64,000 nucleotides of DNA from Rhynchopus sp. YZ270_cl-10 (GCA_964035575.1 OZ037882.1:1054001-1118000); one strand, 5' to 3'. Counted from the first letter of the stretch, positions 20,640 through 31,059 are shown. A program made the numbers and translations. The notes: generated by a model from the letters alone, not told the origin.

Positions 20640-20996
20640 TCACCACTGCGCCAAGCGGAGGATGAGGAGGTCGCTTTCTGGGATGATGAGATCGTGGAAG
20701 GAGACGACGACTGGGTATGGGGGCTGTGTGACGAAGAGGCTGACGACTGGATTTCTTTGAGGAATACTTCCCTCACAACCAGTTGTGGTAGATGGGTTGA
20801 TGCCACTTCGTCCGCAGAGTACGGGGATCAGGCACATGAGGTCGAAAGTTCTGGCGGAAGTCCGAGCCCACCGTGGCACACCCTCACACATGACTGCAGC
20901 CTAGCGGCTATCCACCCCTCGGGGTGGATGGCCGTTTGGCTGCAGTCATGTGCTAGGCTCTCCTCTCCACCGTCCTACCCACCGACTGGACGATGA
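20640..20996 (+). pseudogene. Acidic Trp-rich frame inside TIR element
   Basis: An open stretch reads EDEEVAFWDDEIVEGDDDWV and on through CDEEADDW to 20996. It lacks an ATG in a sensible position, and the palindrome at 20887-20952 interrupts its composition. It may be the remnant of an element-encoded protein. No family is recognised. Confidence 0.3.
20887..20952. repeat. 66-bp near-perfect palindrome
   Basis: Arms of 32 bp around a two-base centre: CACATGACTGCAGCC on the left pairs perfectly with GGCTGCAGTCATGTG on the right. The inner TATCCACCCC and GGGGTGGATG pair with one mismatch, and the middle seven bases have two mismatches. It could extrude as a cruciform or mark a fold-back element end. 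Confidence 0.8.
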
Positions 20997-21045
20997 CGAT
21001 GTTGAGGTTGCGCCTAAATGCGAAGAGACACAATGCAAGGTGGTC

Positions 21046-22171
21046 TTACTTTGCAATGCCTTTGATGCCAATCAATCCACCGAGTGAGCGCATCGCCAGG
21101 CTTGCCTTCATGACACCTTCATGAGGGCTAGCTTGGCACAGCGAAGAAAGTTGCGATCGATCGATGAGCCTCGCCTTTTGCCAGTGATGACAGCACCTTC
21201 GCCAGGACAGCAAGCGTGCCAGGGGTGTGCTTTTGGTTGCACAACACACAAGGTGCGGAGGAGTGAATCTGTCAGGTTTGACGGGCCACCTGCAGCGGCT
21301 CGCGGCATGCTGGTGATTGCTGCCATGACCTCTTTGGTGGTGAAGTCGGCGGGGCCAGAGGGGTTCTTCATGTCCCCATGCACAGAAGGTAGGGGCGCCG
21401 TAGGGTGCTTGCCCTTAAGCTTGGCAAACGTTGCAGGTCCATGCGGGGCGAGACCATCGCTGGTGAGGGAAGTCAAGGCCTGGTGTGGGAGTCCCGCTGA
21501 CACCTTCACTCGAGAGCGCTTCTGGCGCGCCTCCAAAGTATCCCCGGTGTCCACTTCGGCTGGTCCTGTATCCCATCCAGAGCGTTGGAATTCTTAAATC
21601 CGAAGGAGAAGATGTGGTCCAGGACATACTCATTTTCGGCGCGTGGATCCTCAGGTGGCCAAGGAGGCCCGGGTTCAGCGTCGCTTTCTTAATCAAGTCC
21701 GACGACACATCATTTGTTCCTCTGGTAAGTCCACCTTCCCCACCGGCCGAATCGCCTCGTAGTGGCGGTCGCATAACGCCATTGCCACCGTCGTACGAAG
21801 CAGCTCTTTCGCCCGAAGATCAGCGTTGCTGATGTTCGCACCTGGCAATCAGGATGACCGACGACATGACGTGGGAGGACGCGACGCGCCGTCTGATTGG
21901 CAAGATCTTGGCGAACAAGTTATGGAAGCGAGCTGCCGAAATTTTCCGCAAAGGGAACCGCGTTGGGGTGTCGATGACAAGGGTCTCTGAGGCGGCCACT
22001 GCACCCGGCCCAGTGTTTAGCAGTCCATTCAATGACTTTGTTAAATCGTTGAATGGTAGTGTTGTACTCCTTCCTTCGCGAAGCGTCGGACTTATCCACA
22101 CACTTGGTTTGGTGAAGGAGTACTTGCAGCAGAATCCCCATACGTGCTACTCTGACTTGTATAAGAAGCAA
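21046..22171 (-). mobile_element. Reverse-transcriptase-like remnant (probably LINE type), broken
   Basis: Minus-strand pieces carry the region that precedes the RT core in many protist retroelements: SLTSDGLAPHGPATFAKLKG, then a segment resembling the common AAIxSxPRGxAGGPSGL signature (AAITSMPRAAAGGPSNLTDS). Further pieces (about 21415-22171) are open but unrecognised. The copy is clearly broken in several places and no catalytic YxDD block is visible. The LINE-type assignment rests on the upstream signature alone. It lies wholly inside the TIR element. Confidence 0.55.
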
Positions 22172-22511
22172 CCAAACGGGTGCCTTCCTCTATGCAACGG
22201 TTGCAACAACCCCGGTGTGAGAAAGAGGGATATCCATTTTGTCGATTTTAGGGGTGTTGGGGGCGTGTGACATTCTGTCCCTCCGGAAGGGGATTCTGAA
22301 GATGTGCGTGAAGTTTCAGGGTTTGGGCACCCACTCCCAACATTTTTACGTTACCCCAACCCTCACCCACAAAATTTCCCCCACTAGAACCCACCCAAAA
22401 AAAATTTTTTTTCTGGATTTTCGGCCCCGCGTATAGGCCCGTACAGGCTGCGTAGAGGCCGTATAGGCCCGAATCCCGTTTTTTTTTTTGGGGCAAAATC
22501 AGGTGGATTAT

Positions 22512-22860
22512 ACATTGACGGGGAGATGGTAAACTCCGTTCCTTTTCCCTCTGAGGTGGCTTCTAGTAGAGCCACATTTCACCGAGAGGTCGAGGTGTGT
22601 GCCTTTCACCACAACCTCTCCTTTTGTCTTTATTGCCTTTGTTGTTTCATTGCATGCGGGGGTGGGAAACACAAAAAGGTAAAGTAGGAGTGTGGTTGCA
22701 ATGCCCCTCGTAGAGGTTGCGAGCGACATAAAAAAGACTGTTTTCCTCCTCTTTGTTACTTTTGTATGAGCTCGACTGTGCTGTGTTTCAGCACCTTTCA
22801 GCTGCTCTTTTTGTTCTGCATCCCCTTGCCAGCTTGGCCGTCCTCTCTGCCAATGTGGCC
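22512..22860. other. Resumed ankyrin-type spacer
   Basis: After the element the sequence continues as the CTCAACACC-type spacer of other units (about 22530-22850) and then leaves homology near 22858. No seventh ankyrin gene follows, so the array ends here. Confidence 0.6.
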
Positions 22861-22902
22861 CACGTTCTGTCTGTGTTCCTCTTCCTGCACATATCCAAAA
22901 AG

Positions 22903-22964
22903 TATAGTGGAGCGCGCTCCAGGACGGCTGCACTAATACAAACTAAGTTTTCAAAAAAAAAACC
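22903..22964 (+). repeat. Module A hairpin repeat
   Basis: TATAGTGGAGCGCGCTCC pairs in part with GGCTGCACTA, followed by CTAATAC..CTAAGTTTTC and an A-run. It differs from other copies in the hairpin but keeps the flanks. Confidence 0.55.
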
Positions 22965-23148
22965 TATCTGTATTATCGCTCACACAGGCTTCCTTCAAAT
23001 TCTGGACGATAAAGGTATACCTACAGGGAAAATATTCCCACAACACAACATTAAGGGGCCATATTCTACGCAAAAATTTTCCTCACTAGGCAGCAACACA
23101 ACACAACACAACACAACACAACGTGAGAAGCAGGGGAGGACCACCGCC

Positions 23149-23279
23149 ATGCTGCACGCCGTGTTGTTGTCGCTGCTCGTAGCAGACGCTGTTGCCATGA
23201 GCACGGTCCATATGATGTGGAGCAACAAAGTGATCTTGGGCCCATTTCGTCACCCTTCAAGACAACAGATATACCCAGG
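23149..23279 (+). CDS. Candidate signal-peptide exon of a membrane protein (exon 1)
   Basis: The ATG at 23149 follows GACCACCGCC and opens MLHAVLLSLLVADAVA, a good signal peptide with likely cleavage near residue 16. The exon ends at a GTATGT donor at 23280 in phase 2. With 30206-30937 and 37051-37432 the phases agree and the total is 1245 bases, 414 codons plus a stop. The model implies introns of 6.9 and 6.1 kb filled with repeats. An independent short secreted protein ending soon after the exon is the alternative. Confidence 0.4.
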
Positions 23280-23479
23280 GTATGTGAGGACTGTTGGCAC
23301 ATCTCGATATCTAATGTTGATGCGCCTGTCTTTTAAACAGAAGCACAGAAACAGCAAATGGATGGGGATATTTAGACACAGCTTTCGAACACACTGTGAG
23401 GCTTTTTTTTTTTTTTTTTAACCCTTTACGGCAGGGCCTTTTCTAAGTCCATGGGCCCATGGCACCCCTCCGAAAACAC

Positions 23480-23600
23480 ACTTTTTTTCTGTACAAATGC
23501 CACACGTAAAAAAAATATTTTTTCTGTACAAATGCCACAGGCAAAATATTTTTTCTGGACTTTTGCCACATGGGAGGTGGGGGGTGGGGGTGGGGGGCGG
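23480..23600. repeat. CTGTACAAATGCCAC short repeat cluster
   Basis: Three copies of TTTTTCTGTACAAATGCCAC or a near variant lie in 23488-23575. An inverted copy including the following ACGTAAAAAA is at about 27646-27678. A G-rich tract (23575-23605) follows. Confidence 0.6.
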
Positions 23601-23769
23601 AGCCCCCACCCACCGGCCCCCAAAAAAAATTCTTTACACCGATTTTAGAAATTTTGTGTTTTTTTGGCAGTAAATCAACTTCCACTCCACTAATCTAATC
23701 GAGTAAAAATATGGTGGACTCAGCGGAGGTCAGTCCCGGCGGGGAAAATGCAGAAATCAGCACAATAGT

Positions 23770-24235
23770 GCCTTTGTGAGATGCTTAAATGCAAAAATGG
23801 ACCCCAAAAAAAAATGTATTTTTTAGGGGTCCCACGGAGCACGTGATTTTGATGTGAAAATTTTTGTCAAAAAAAATGTGAAAAATTACTATGTCGAGCT
23901 TTTGTGTGAAATAAAGCCAATGCAGAAATTTTTGAGTGTTTTTGACCATCTGTGGGTAGCGCATATTTTTTCTAGCAAAAGTGGATTTTTTGGGAATTTT
24001 TTGGGAATTTTGCACTTTTGTCGGAAATGGAAAAATAATACGACAGTGAAGTTATGGGTGGAGGATTTTTTTCGGGTTTTGTATTTGAACGATCTGGTGC
24101 AAATGAAGTGAATGCCTGAAATTTTGACGACTTTCGAGACAATTTTTCGAACTCAGAAACAAATTGTCGGTGGGGGGATTTTGGGGATTTTTGACCGAGA
24201 TCTGATATTTTTTGTAAGGTGGACTTGAAGAAAAC
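23770..24235. repeat. Degenerate AT-rich satellite-like sequence
   Basis: Phrases such as TTTTTGACCATCTGTGGGTA, AAATTACTATGTCGAG and ATATTTTTTCTAGC recur in altered form at 26560-26700 and about 35600-36600. This suggests an old repeat with a period of roughly 120-170 bp. No coding signal. Confidence 0.5.
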
Positions 24236-24239
24236 CTTG

Positions 24240-24935
24240 AAAAATTTTCCGCTCGCTTCGCTCGCGGATGTAATTTTTTACTAATGCTTGGTATTGTGTA
24301 ATTGTTTTTGTATTGTGTTCGCTCGCGAACACAATGCAAAAACAATTACACAATATTCCCGCGCGCGAAGCGCGCGGGAAAAATTTTTAGGGGTAGTTTT
24401 TCCGCGAGCGAAGCGAGCGGTAAAGTAAATTCCCGCGCGCGAAGCGCGCGGGAAAAAAATTTAGGGGTAGTTTTTCTACGAGCGAAGCGAGCGGAAAAAG
24501 TACATTTTTGGGGAAAAAAATTAGGGGTAGTTTTTCCGCGAGCGGTAAAAGTAAATTCCCGCGCGCGAAGCGCGCGGGAAAAATTTTTAGGGGTAGTTTT
24601 TCTGCGAGCGAAGCGAGCGGGGAAAAATTTTTACGGGTGGTTGTTCCGCGAGCGAAGCGAGCGGAAAAAGTATATTCCCGCGCGCGAAGCGCGCGGGAAA
24701 AATTTTTACGAGTAGTTTTTCCGCGAGCGAAGCGAGCGGGGAAAAATTTTTAGGGGTAGTTTTTCTGCGAGCGAAGCGAGCGGAAAAAGTACATTTCCCG
24801 CGCGCGAAGCGCGCGGGGAAAAATTTTTACGGGTAGTTTTTCCGCGAGCGAAGAGAGCGGAAAAATTATTTTCCCGCGAAATTTTTTTAGGAAAAATTTG
24901 AAGGTGTACCTCCGCGAGCGCAGCGAGCGGAATTT
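24240..24935. repeat. Cluster of alternating GCGAAGC-core hairpins
   Basis: About 15 copies of two motifs alternate: CCCGCGCGCGAAGCGCGCGG (a perfect stem with GAA loop) and CCGCGAGCGAAGCGAGCGG, separated by AAAAATTTTTAGGGGTAGTTTTT or a close form. In the second motif the arms are direct repeats. They can still fold around GAA with two tandem G-A mismatches. Isolated copies lie at 25531, 29668, 29706, 30014, 33771 and 46357. The long frames across it are compositional artefacts. Confidence 0.85.
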
Positions 24936-25955
24936 TTTTTTTTTTTTGCAATTTTTGGGCAAAGTTCAAAAATCCCAGCTAAAATGGTCGGGAATGTTCT
25001 GCCGGGATTTTTGGACGATTCGTTTTTCCCGGACAAAAAACCCACACAAATTATAAAGTGACACCCCTTGTGTCAAGGACATGTCAACGACATGTCAATA
25101 TAGGCCCCCTCCGGAACACCAAGCGAGCGGAAAAAGGGTGTATAATCTTTGGTTGTAAAAGGTGCGTGCGTACTGACGCCACAGTTCCGGACCCGCTAGC
25201 GCGTGCCGCTCACAATAAAACAGCAAATTGGCTTGTGCCTATACGAACTGGCTTTTCAGGTCGAAAACGGCCTCAAAAATAGGTGCTTTTGGGGACTCAT
25301 ACATGTGTATGACCAAAAACCAAGTGGCCTGAAGTGATCTGTCCCTAGTACCCAAGTCGAGCAAATCCCCAAAAAACCAATTAGCGAAGGACTTTTACAC
25401 CATTGACCACAGATTTCATGTTATTTTACGGGGTTTTCGATGCACGTTTGTGAACTGGGAAGCATGCCACCAGTGATAAAATTTTACAACGAAAAAATGG
25501 CCAAAAGTAAAGAAATTTTATGGTGTACCTCCGCGAGCGAAGCGAGCGGTAAATTTTTTGCGCCCATTCTTTTGAAAATGTGTCAGTAGGGTAACCAGGG
25601 GTGATAACAAATATCTACTCCACTAATCGGGTCGAGAAAAAATGTCGTGAATTCGAGAGGGTTGTCATTCGGTTCAAAACGACACAACTTATCCACAGAA
25701 AAGTTTTTGATTTTGTCCCTACACACTCCACAAAAATCCGGTGCGATCAACGAAAAATTCTTTTTCTGATTTCGTTTCTTTCTTTATCAGACTAGCTTAA
25801 ACTCAGATGACAGTTTTTATTTTTGGGATTGAAATCAGCGGATCGAATTGAGTTAAATGCGGGGTCGTAGGGTCAAAAAATTGCATCTGTGGTTTATTAA
25901 GTGAACGAGGCCCAGAGTATACGCCTAACGAGATTTTGGCTGATATGTGAATCGC
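24936..25955. other. AT-rich spacer
   Basis: No gene seen. It contains one GCGAGCGAAGCGAGC copy (25531-25548) and truncated repeat fragments. Confidence 0.5.
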
Positions 25956-26285
25956 ACTGTACTGTACTGTACTGTACTGTACTGTACTGTACTGTACTGT
26001 ACTGTACTGTACTGTACTGTACTGTACTGTACTGTACTGTACTGTACTGTACTGTACTGTACTGTACTGTACTGTACTGTACTGTACTGTACTGTACTGT
26101 ACTGTACTGTACTGTACTGTACTGTACTGTACTGTACTGTACTGTACTGTACTGTACTGTACTGTACTGTACTGTACTGTACTGTACTGTACTGTACTGT
26201 ACTGTACTGTACTGTACTGTACTGTACTGTACTGTACTGTACTGTACTGTACTGTACTGTACTGTACTGTACTGTACTGTACTGT
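25956..26285. repeat. Pure pentamer microsatellite (ACTGT)66
   Basis: 66 uninterrupted copies of ACTGT. All six frames stay open because neither strand of the repeat can form a stop. Confidence 0.97.
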
Positions 26286-26530
26286 ACTGTGTACTGTGTA
26301 CTGTGTACTGTGTACTGTGTACTGTGTACTGTGTACTGTGTACTGTGTACTGTGTACTGTGTACTGTGTACTGTGTACTGTGTACTGTGTACTGTGTACT
26401 GTGTACTGTGTACTGTGTACTGTGTACTGTGTACTGTGTACTGTGTACTGTGTACTGTGTACTGTGTACTGTGTACTGTGTACTGTGTACTGTGTACTGT
26501 GTACTGTGTACTGTGTACTGTGTACTGTGT
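26286..26530. repeat. Pure heptamer microsatellite (ACTGTGT)35
   Basis: 35 uninterrupted copies of ACTGTGT directly continue the pentamer array. The unit is the pentamer plus GT. Confidence 0.97.
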
Positions 26531-27524
26531 AAAAACCATAGGGGGGACCCTATGGATTTTTGGATTTTGAACTGAAAATTTTGGAGCATAAATTTGGAGA
26601 ACAAAATTACTATGTCCGAGTTTGAGGCCTAAAAATTCCATTAAAGCAAGAATTTTTAACTTTTGAGTATCTGTGGTACTCTCATATTTTTTCCTAACTC
26701 GCACAAAATTTCTAAAAACGGTGTTAAAAAAAAAGGGAAAAAAAGAAGAAACACACAGGGTTTTATCTCCTTATATGTTAGTGGTCCCTAGACCGGGTAA
26801 AATAAAAAAAAAAAATAACCACCCGGCCAGGCCAAAAAAAAAACCCAAAATGATATATCTTGGGGGTACCTCACACAAACCTCTAAGAGTGACCAGAACT
26901 GGCCTCATGAACAAAGTGACCCCGTCACAGCCAGAACGCGACCCAATTGGTCAAACGCCGAAGGAAAAAGGAAGCATGCAGCATGGCGAAAGGAAAAAAG
27001 TAGCGTACCGTGCGCCTGCGGCGCAAGATTGCAAGCCACCCATGACATAGTTTGGCTGTAAAATGTGCAATTTTAAGCACAATATTTTGAAATGTTGCGT
27101 ACCGTGGCTTCGCCAAAACTTTCGTTCAGCAAAATATGGAAGTAACATTTACGGGAACTGACGATAATGACCAACGACAGTGCCATTTGATGTCAACATT
27201 TTTTTAGAAATGTTGCGTACCGTGGCTTCGCCAGGAATCAGTTCTGTTTCGTATTTGCGTTAATTAGTCTTGGTTTCCCATCCCCTCCCTCCCTAGTTCA
27301 TACGCAAGGGCATCTTCCCTTTCTGTGCACCGCTTAGTGGTGTCCTTACGTCACTTTTGACCATACTTTTCTTTTCCTCACCCCCACCCCTTTGCTTTAA
27401 CTTTGCTTGCACACCCCGACCCACCCGGAGAGGCCTGGGGACGGGATAGTTCACAACCGCCCCTTCTCCTATTTGACTCATTTTTCCCCTTCTTCAACCC
27501 CCACCCCCGAAAAACCCCTCTCAA
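26531..27524. repeat. Mixed dispersed repeats
   Basis: Satellite-like sequence (26540-26700) is followed by repeats with GCGTACCGTGCGCCTGCGGC (about 27002) and two copies of AAATGTTGCGTACCGTGGCT continuing TCGCC (27090-27115 and 27209-27233). These recur at 33568-33590, about 46016-46036 and, inverted, 63764-63787. CGTGGCTTCGCCACG is a perfect hairpin whose complement again has the GCGAAGC core. No gene. Confidence 0.6.
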
Positions 27525-27642
27525 AAATATGAGGGGAGATGCCCCGCCAACGCACCGACCGGAAAGCTCGGAATGGGTTTTGAAAATATGCGGGGAGATG
27601 CCCCACCAACGTACCTACCGGAAAGCTCGGAATGGGTTTCCG
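27524..27642. repeat. 59-bp tandem duplication
   Basis: Two adjacent copies of a 59-bp unit starting AAAATATG, containing GGGGAGATGCCCC (a small hairpin) and CCGGAAAGCTCGGAATGGG. The last phrase also follows the GCGCGAAGCGCGC repeats at 420 and 30055. Confidence 0.8.
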
Positions 27643-27884
27643 GGGGTTTTTTACGTGTGGCATTTGTACAGAAAAAAGTCATTGGCACCTCGGCCAAAAT
27701 CGGGGTTTTTGGCTCAACTTAGAGCCACCCCTGCTTTACGGACCACGACCGATTTTTTCGATTTGCTAGGATCTTCTCTCCCATAGGTAAAATGAGATCC
27801 GCTGCATATTTTTGATCGTACCTGGCCGCAATTGAAAGATTTTGAGCAGATCTTTCAAATGGAGCAGAAATCGAAATAAAATGA

Positions 27885-27919
<35 letters not shown>

Positions 27920-29157
27920 TGAGGAGAGCTGATATTTTTTTTAAGTAAGAGAAAACCGAATGGAGTGGGAACGCTAGTGAGAGCGCAGCGGAAACGATAG
28001 TGGGAACGCAACGAGCTTTTTTCATAATGTTTTATTCTTCCCCACAAAATATCACGCGCAGAGAAACACTCGTTTTTCACACAGCGCGTCCGTTTGTTTG
28101 TTTTTCTCAAACGACACCTTTTTTCAACCCCGGTATCACATATGATACTGATTTCCATGGATACACATGAAAAGGAGTTCCGTGCTATTCACAGAACTCG
28201 ATACGCGATTGAGCTTATCTAACAACAACCAAAACAAAAGAAAGTACAAAGAAGAGAATAAAAAATGCAGGAAAAATAGACAAAGAGAAAAACAAAGAGA
28301 TTTTGACAAAGTGAACAATAAAATCTGAAAATTTTGAAGAAAAAAATTATTCCGGCTGCGCACCTGTTTTTTCGGTTTTCGAAAATGGCTTTATTTGAGA
28401 GATCGGTTCAAAATCTTTCAAAAGAAAAAAAAATCGATCAAAAAGTCCTAGTAGATAATGTCTCACTGCATGGAGAGAAGGTACCAACCAACTAAATATA
28501 CCGTAATTGTACAGAGGTTGGACAGTGCAAAAGTTGGGGCTTTTGGGACTTTTGGCCAACTTGGCATGGTGCTGACAAAGGTGAACGCCGCATCCCCCGC
28601 ACATGTAATCTATTTTCAGACGCCTGTTTCCCAAGCAAGAAGAAGTTGTCGACCAACACCCTCCTGCCAGTGTCTCTGTACCTTGACCGTGTTGATATAG
28701 ATTTTCTGTACAATGTCCCTCAAAAGACAAAATGCAATAAATACACGGAGAAGAGGCACATCCAGTTCAGGGTCAGGAACTGCAACTACGCGTGTTACTT
28801 TGCCCAGTCGCGGGTATTTTCCATTATTTTAGTTTCGATCTGAAGACCGTACAAAATGGTTCACTGCACACCAAAGTTTGAATCCTCTGATGACTCAAGC
28901 GCGTCAGAATGGTACATTATTCCCAAAAAATGACCCAAAATACCCTATTATGTGATAATGCCGGGTGTGGATGAGAGGGGATGAGAGCGTCAAAAAAAAT
29001 CGAATCTTGCGTCTTTTGAAAGATTTCGCACAAAATCTTCTCATTAAAAAAAAAAATCTTCAAAAAGTCCTAGTGGAAGCCAATTTAGGTGGTTGCGTGG
29101 ACATATATGTCCCCTCTGGTCCTTAAAGGGTTAATTTGTATTCAGGCCTTTTGCTAA
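27643..29157. other. Repeat-rich spacer with piggyBac-like remnant
   Basis: Contains the minus-strand Cys-rich fragment at about 28545-28625 and the block GAAATATACCGTAATTGTAC-like at 28496-28600 shared with 34084-34180. A plus-strand stretch at 28640-28820 (LPVSLYLDRVDIDFLYNVPQ) looks codon-like but is unrecognised and has no start signal. Confidence 0.45.
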
Positions 29158-29279
29158 CCATCATGCCATCATGCCACGTTTTTGGGCGTTTTTTATTTTT
29201 TTTTCCATCATGCCACCATCATGCCACGGGGTGGTGGGGCAGGGCTTTCGCTCTCCATCACCTGGGGATTTCCCCCCAG
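29158..29279. repeat. Inverted short copies of the ATGGCATG octamer
   Basis: CATCATGCCATCATGCC at 29159-29176 and CATCATGCCACCATCATGCC at 29206-29225 are in inverse orientation to the large array that follows, so the two could pair. Confidence 0.7.
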
Positions 29280-29653
29280 ATGGCATAATGGCATAATGGC
29301 ATAATGGCATGATGGCATGATGGCATGATGGCATGATGGCATGATGGCATGATGGCATGATGGCATGATGGCATGATGGCATGATGGCATGATGGCATGA
29401 TGGCATGATGGCATGATGGCATGATGGCATGATGGCATGATGGCATGATGGCATGATGGCATGATGGCATGATGGCATGATGGCATGATGGCATGATGGC
29501 ATGATGGCATGATGGCATGATGGCATGATGGCATGATGGCATGATGGCATGATGGCATGATGGCATGATGGCATGATGGCATGATGGCATGATGGCATGA
29601 TGGCATGATGGCATGATGGCATGATGGCATGATGGCATGATGGCGTGATGGCA
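29280..29653. repeat. Octamer microsatellite (ATGGCATG)n
   Basis: About 46 copies of an 8-bp unit. The first three carry ATAATGGC variants and one near the end has GCGTG. It is too regular and has no spacers, so it is not a CRISPR. The 153-186 residue frames across it are artefacts. Confidence 0.97.
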
Positions 29654-30205
29654 CCCTAAAAATTTTCTGCTCGCTGCGCTCGCGGAGGTATACCTCAAAA
29701 AAAATTCCCGCTCGCTTCGCTCGCGCTGTACGCTATTTTCTTCCTGCCTACGGTGCCATTTTACAATGTCTAAGGGGATTCCCTTGCATTTTGCAGCCAG
29801 AAATGAAACTTGACCCAAGCTGCAAAAATTTGACCATTGTTATTTCAAAGTGACCCAACTGTTGCAACAGCCCCTGCTTCTGGCAGACGTATTGATTTTG
29901 TACGGTTAGTGTACGTAAGGCGCAAGACCAAGCACCGTTAATAAAGGATTAGATTCCGTTTTTGTGATCTTGCAAAACTGACCCTTCGCCTCTCCACCCT
30001 GTGGCTGGCAGGGAGGCGCGCGCGAAGCGCGCGACGACCGCTTTTACCAGGTGGGAAAGCTCGGAATGTACTTTTTTTCCAGGAAATTATTTTTTTTTTG
30101 ACCATCATGCCATTCAGGGGGAAAATCCCAAAGTTAGCAAAAGGCCTGATTTGTATTTGTATCTTTTGGAGATTGGTTCAAATGTATTGCACGAACGCAC
30201 CACAG
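29654..30205. other. Spacer with hairpin repeats
   Basis: Two GCGAGCGAAGCGAGC-type copies (29668-29690 and 29706-29727) and the element CAGGGAGGCGCGCGCGAAGC at about 30009-30070. Otherwise no gene. Confidence 0.5.
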
Positions 30206-30937
30206 GCACGAAAACGATTATAGAGACCTATCGCAGTACCTCGGCGCGCTTGAGGGGTATTCTGCCGATCAGTATGGTGTGTTCATCGACAGTTTGACTG
30301 TCAGGTCCAGCGTTACCACTTCTGTTTCTTGGGAGTTTTCTCGGGGAGGTCATCAACAAGTAAGTTTAGTGGTCAGTACAGTTGAACAGCAAATGTCACT
30401 GAGGGACCTTTTGGGCAGTAGGTCATTCCTCTTGATGAAGATGAGTGCACCCCACGTGTCGAAGACAACTATTGTGGTCCTAGACGTGGATGTGTACCTC
30501 CGCTTTGAGCCGAAGAGCTGGGCAGGACCGATGACAACCGCTGTGCTCTCGGATTCTTTTGTGACGTCGTTCATGCATAACAAACCGATGTCGTGGGGCA
30601 TCCGTGGTGCTTTTGCTGTCCAGCAGGGACCGGGTGATCATTACTACGCCGTGCTGCGCTGCACGGAGACAGGGACAGTGCGCTTTACACTCTCGCCGTT
30701 GAGCACGTCCTCCTTCATGGTGCTGGACCACAGAGGGGTGATGCATTCGTTTGAATTCGGCACGCACTACTTGACGCACGATGCAATCAAGGACGTTCCG
30801 TGTGTCCAGGGGACCAATCTGTACATCAATGGCTCGTACTCCCAAGGCTCGGTGTCGTGGGAACCCACATCGTCCGAGCCAGCACCGACGCCAGCACCTC
30901 AACCTTCAAGCAAAAAGCCTCTGACGGAGAGTTCCTC
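30206..30937 (+). CDS. Candidate ectodomain exon of a membrane protein (exon 2)
   Basis: The acceptor CGCACCACAG precedes 30206 and the donor GTATGT stands at 30938, both in phase 2. The frame reads HENDYRDLSQYLGALEGYSA, then a mixed-strand region (VDVYLRFEPKSWAGPMTTAV, GDHYYAVLRCTETGTVRFTL) with a few Cys, and ends in a Pro/Ser/Thr-rich stalk (EPTSSEPAPTPAPQPSSKKP). The stalk fits an extracellular segment before a membrane anchor. I do not recognise the fold. A GTAAGT at 30360 with AG at 30439-30440 could remove an in-frame 81 bases, so that part is uncertain. GC content stands well above the surroundings, supporting coding. Confidence 0.5.
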
Positions 30938-31059
30938 GTATGTGGTATTGTTTACGGTAAGGCATTTGCACTTCCAACTCTTTTTTTCTAAAACTCGGCA
31001 TCAAATTTTCTTGATAATTTGTGATACCCGGCCTCTGGATAAAATATAAAGGTCACAAA

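Larger units (their letters stand above)
20454..22506. mobile_element. 2-kb TIR element with 5-bp target duplication
   Basis: The left end CCACCTGATTTTTACCCC and the inverted right end CCACCTGATTTTGCCCC are flanked by ATTAT (20449-20453 and 22507-22511). The empty site in other units reads CTATTATCCATTGACGG. Inside both ends lie short repeats of the type CGTATAGGC. The same termini and CGTAWAGGC subterminal motifs bound a 131-bp element at 52233-52363. The interior holds an acidic, Trp-rich plus-strand frame (20640-20996), a 66-bp palindrome and a broken minus-strand reverse-transcriptase-like region, perhaps a nested insertion. The superfamily is not recognised. Confidence 0.8.
23422..29130. 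mobile_element. Possible piggyBac-like insertion, heavily eroded
   Basis: TTAA-CCCTTTACGG at 23418 faces an inverted CCCTTTAAGG-TTAA end at 29121-29134, as expected for TTAA-targeting piggyBac elements. Near the right end, minus-strand sequence at about 28545-28625 reads DYMCGGCGVHLC, which resembles the Cys-rich C-terminus of piggyBac transposases. A second end (TTAA at 34209) shares the same subterminal block. The interior has been filled by other repeats. TIR similarity beyond ten bases is weak, so the pairing of the two ends is tentative. Confidence 0.35.

Noticed and set aside
4544-20760. Frame MCDKKDVLLSVCERPVQTLV at 4544 and 20194
   Set aside because: Shared spacer block; frames end differently in each copy and no domain is seen.
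24302-24753. Frames rich in RAKRAG and REARGK
   Set aside because: Translations of the GCGAAGC hairpin cluster, not proteins.
25897-26704. Long open frames of 207-259 residues on both strands
   Set aside because: They are by-products of the ACTGT and ACTGTGT arrays, which cannot form stop codons in any frame.
29280-29653. Regular array considered as CRISPR
   Set aside because: Contiguous 8-bp units without spacers in a eukaryotic context.
29161-29818. Three overlapping frames of 148-186 residues repeating MPSCHHAI
   Set aside because: Translation of the ATGGCATG microsatellite; no flanking coding signal.
30360-30440. GTAAGT..AG as a definite 81-base intron in the ectodomain exon
   Set aside because: Removal keeps frame but so does retention; no way to decide from sequence, so left as an option.
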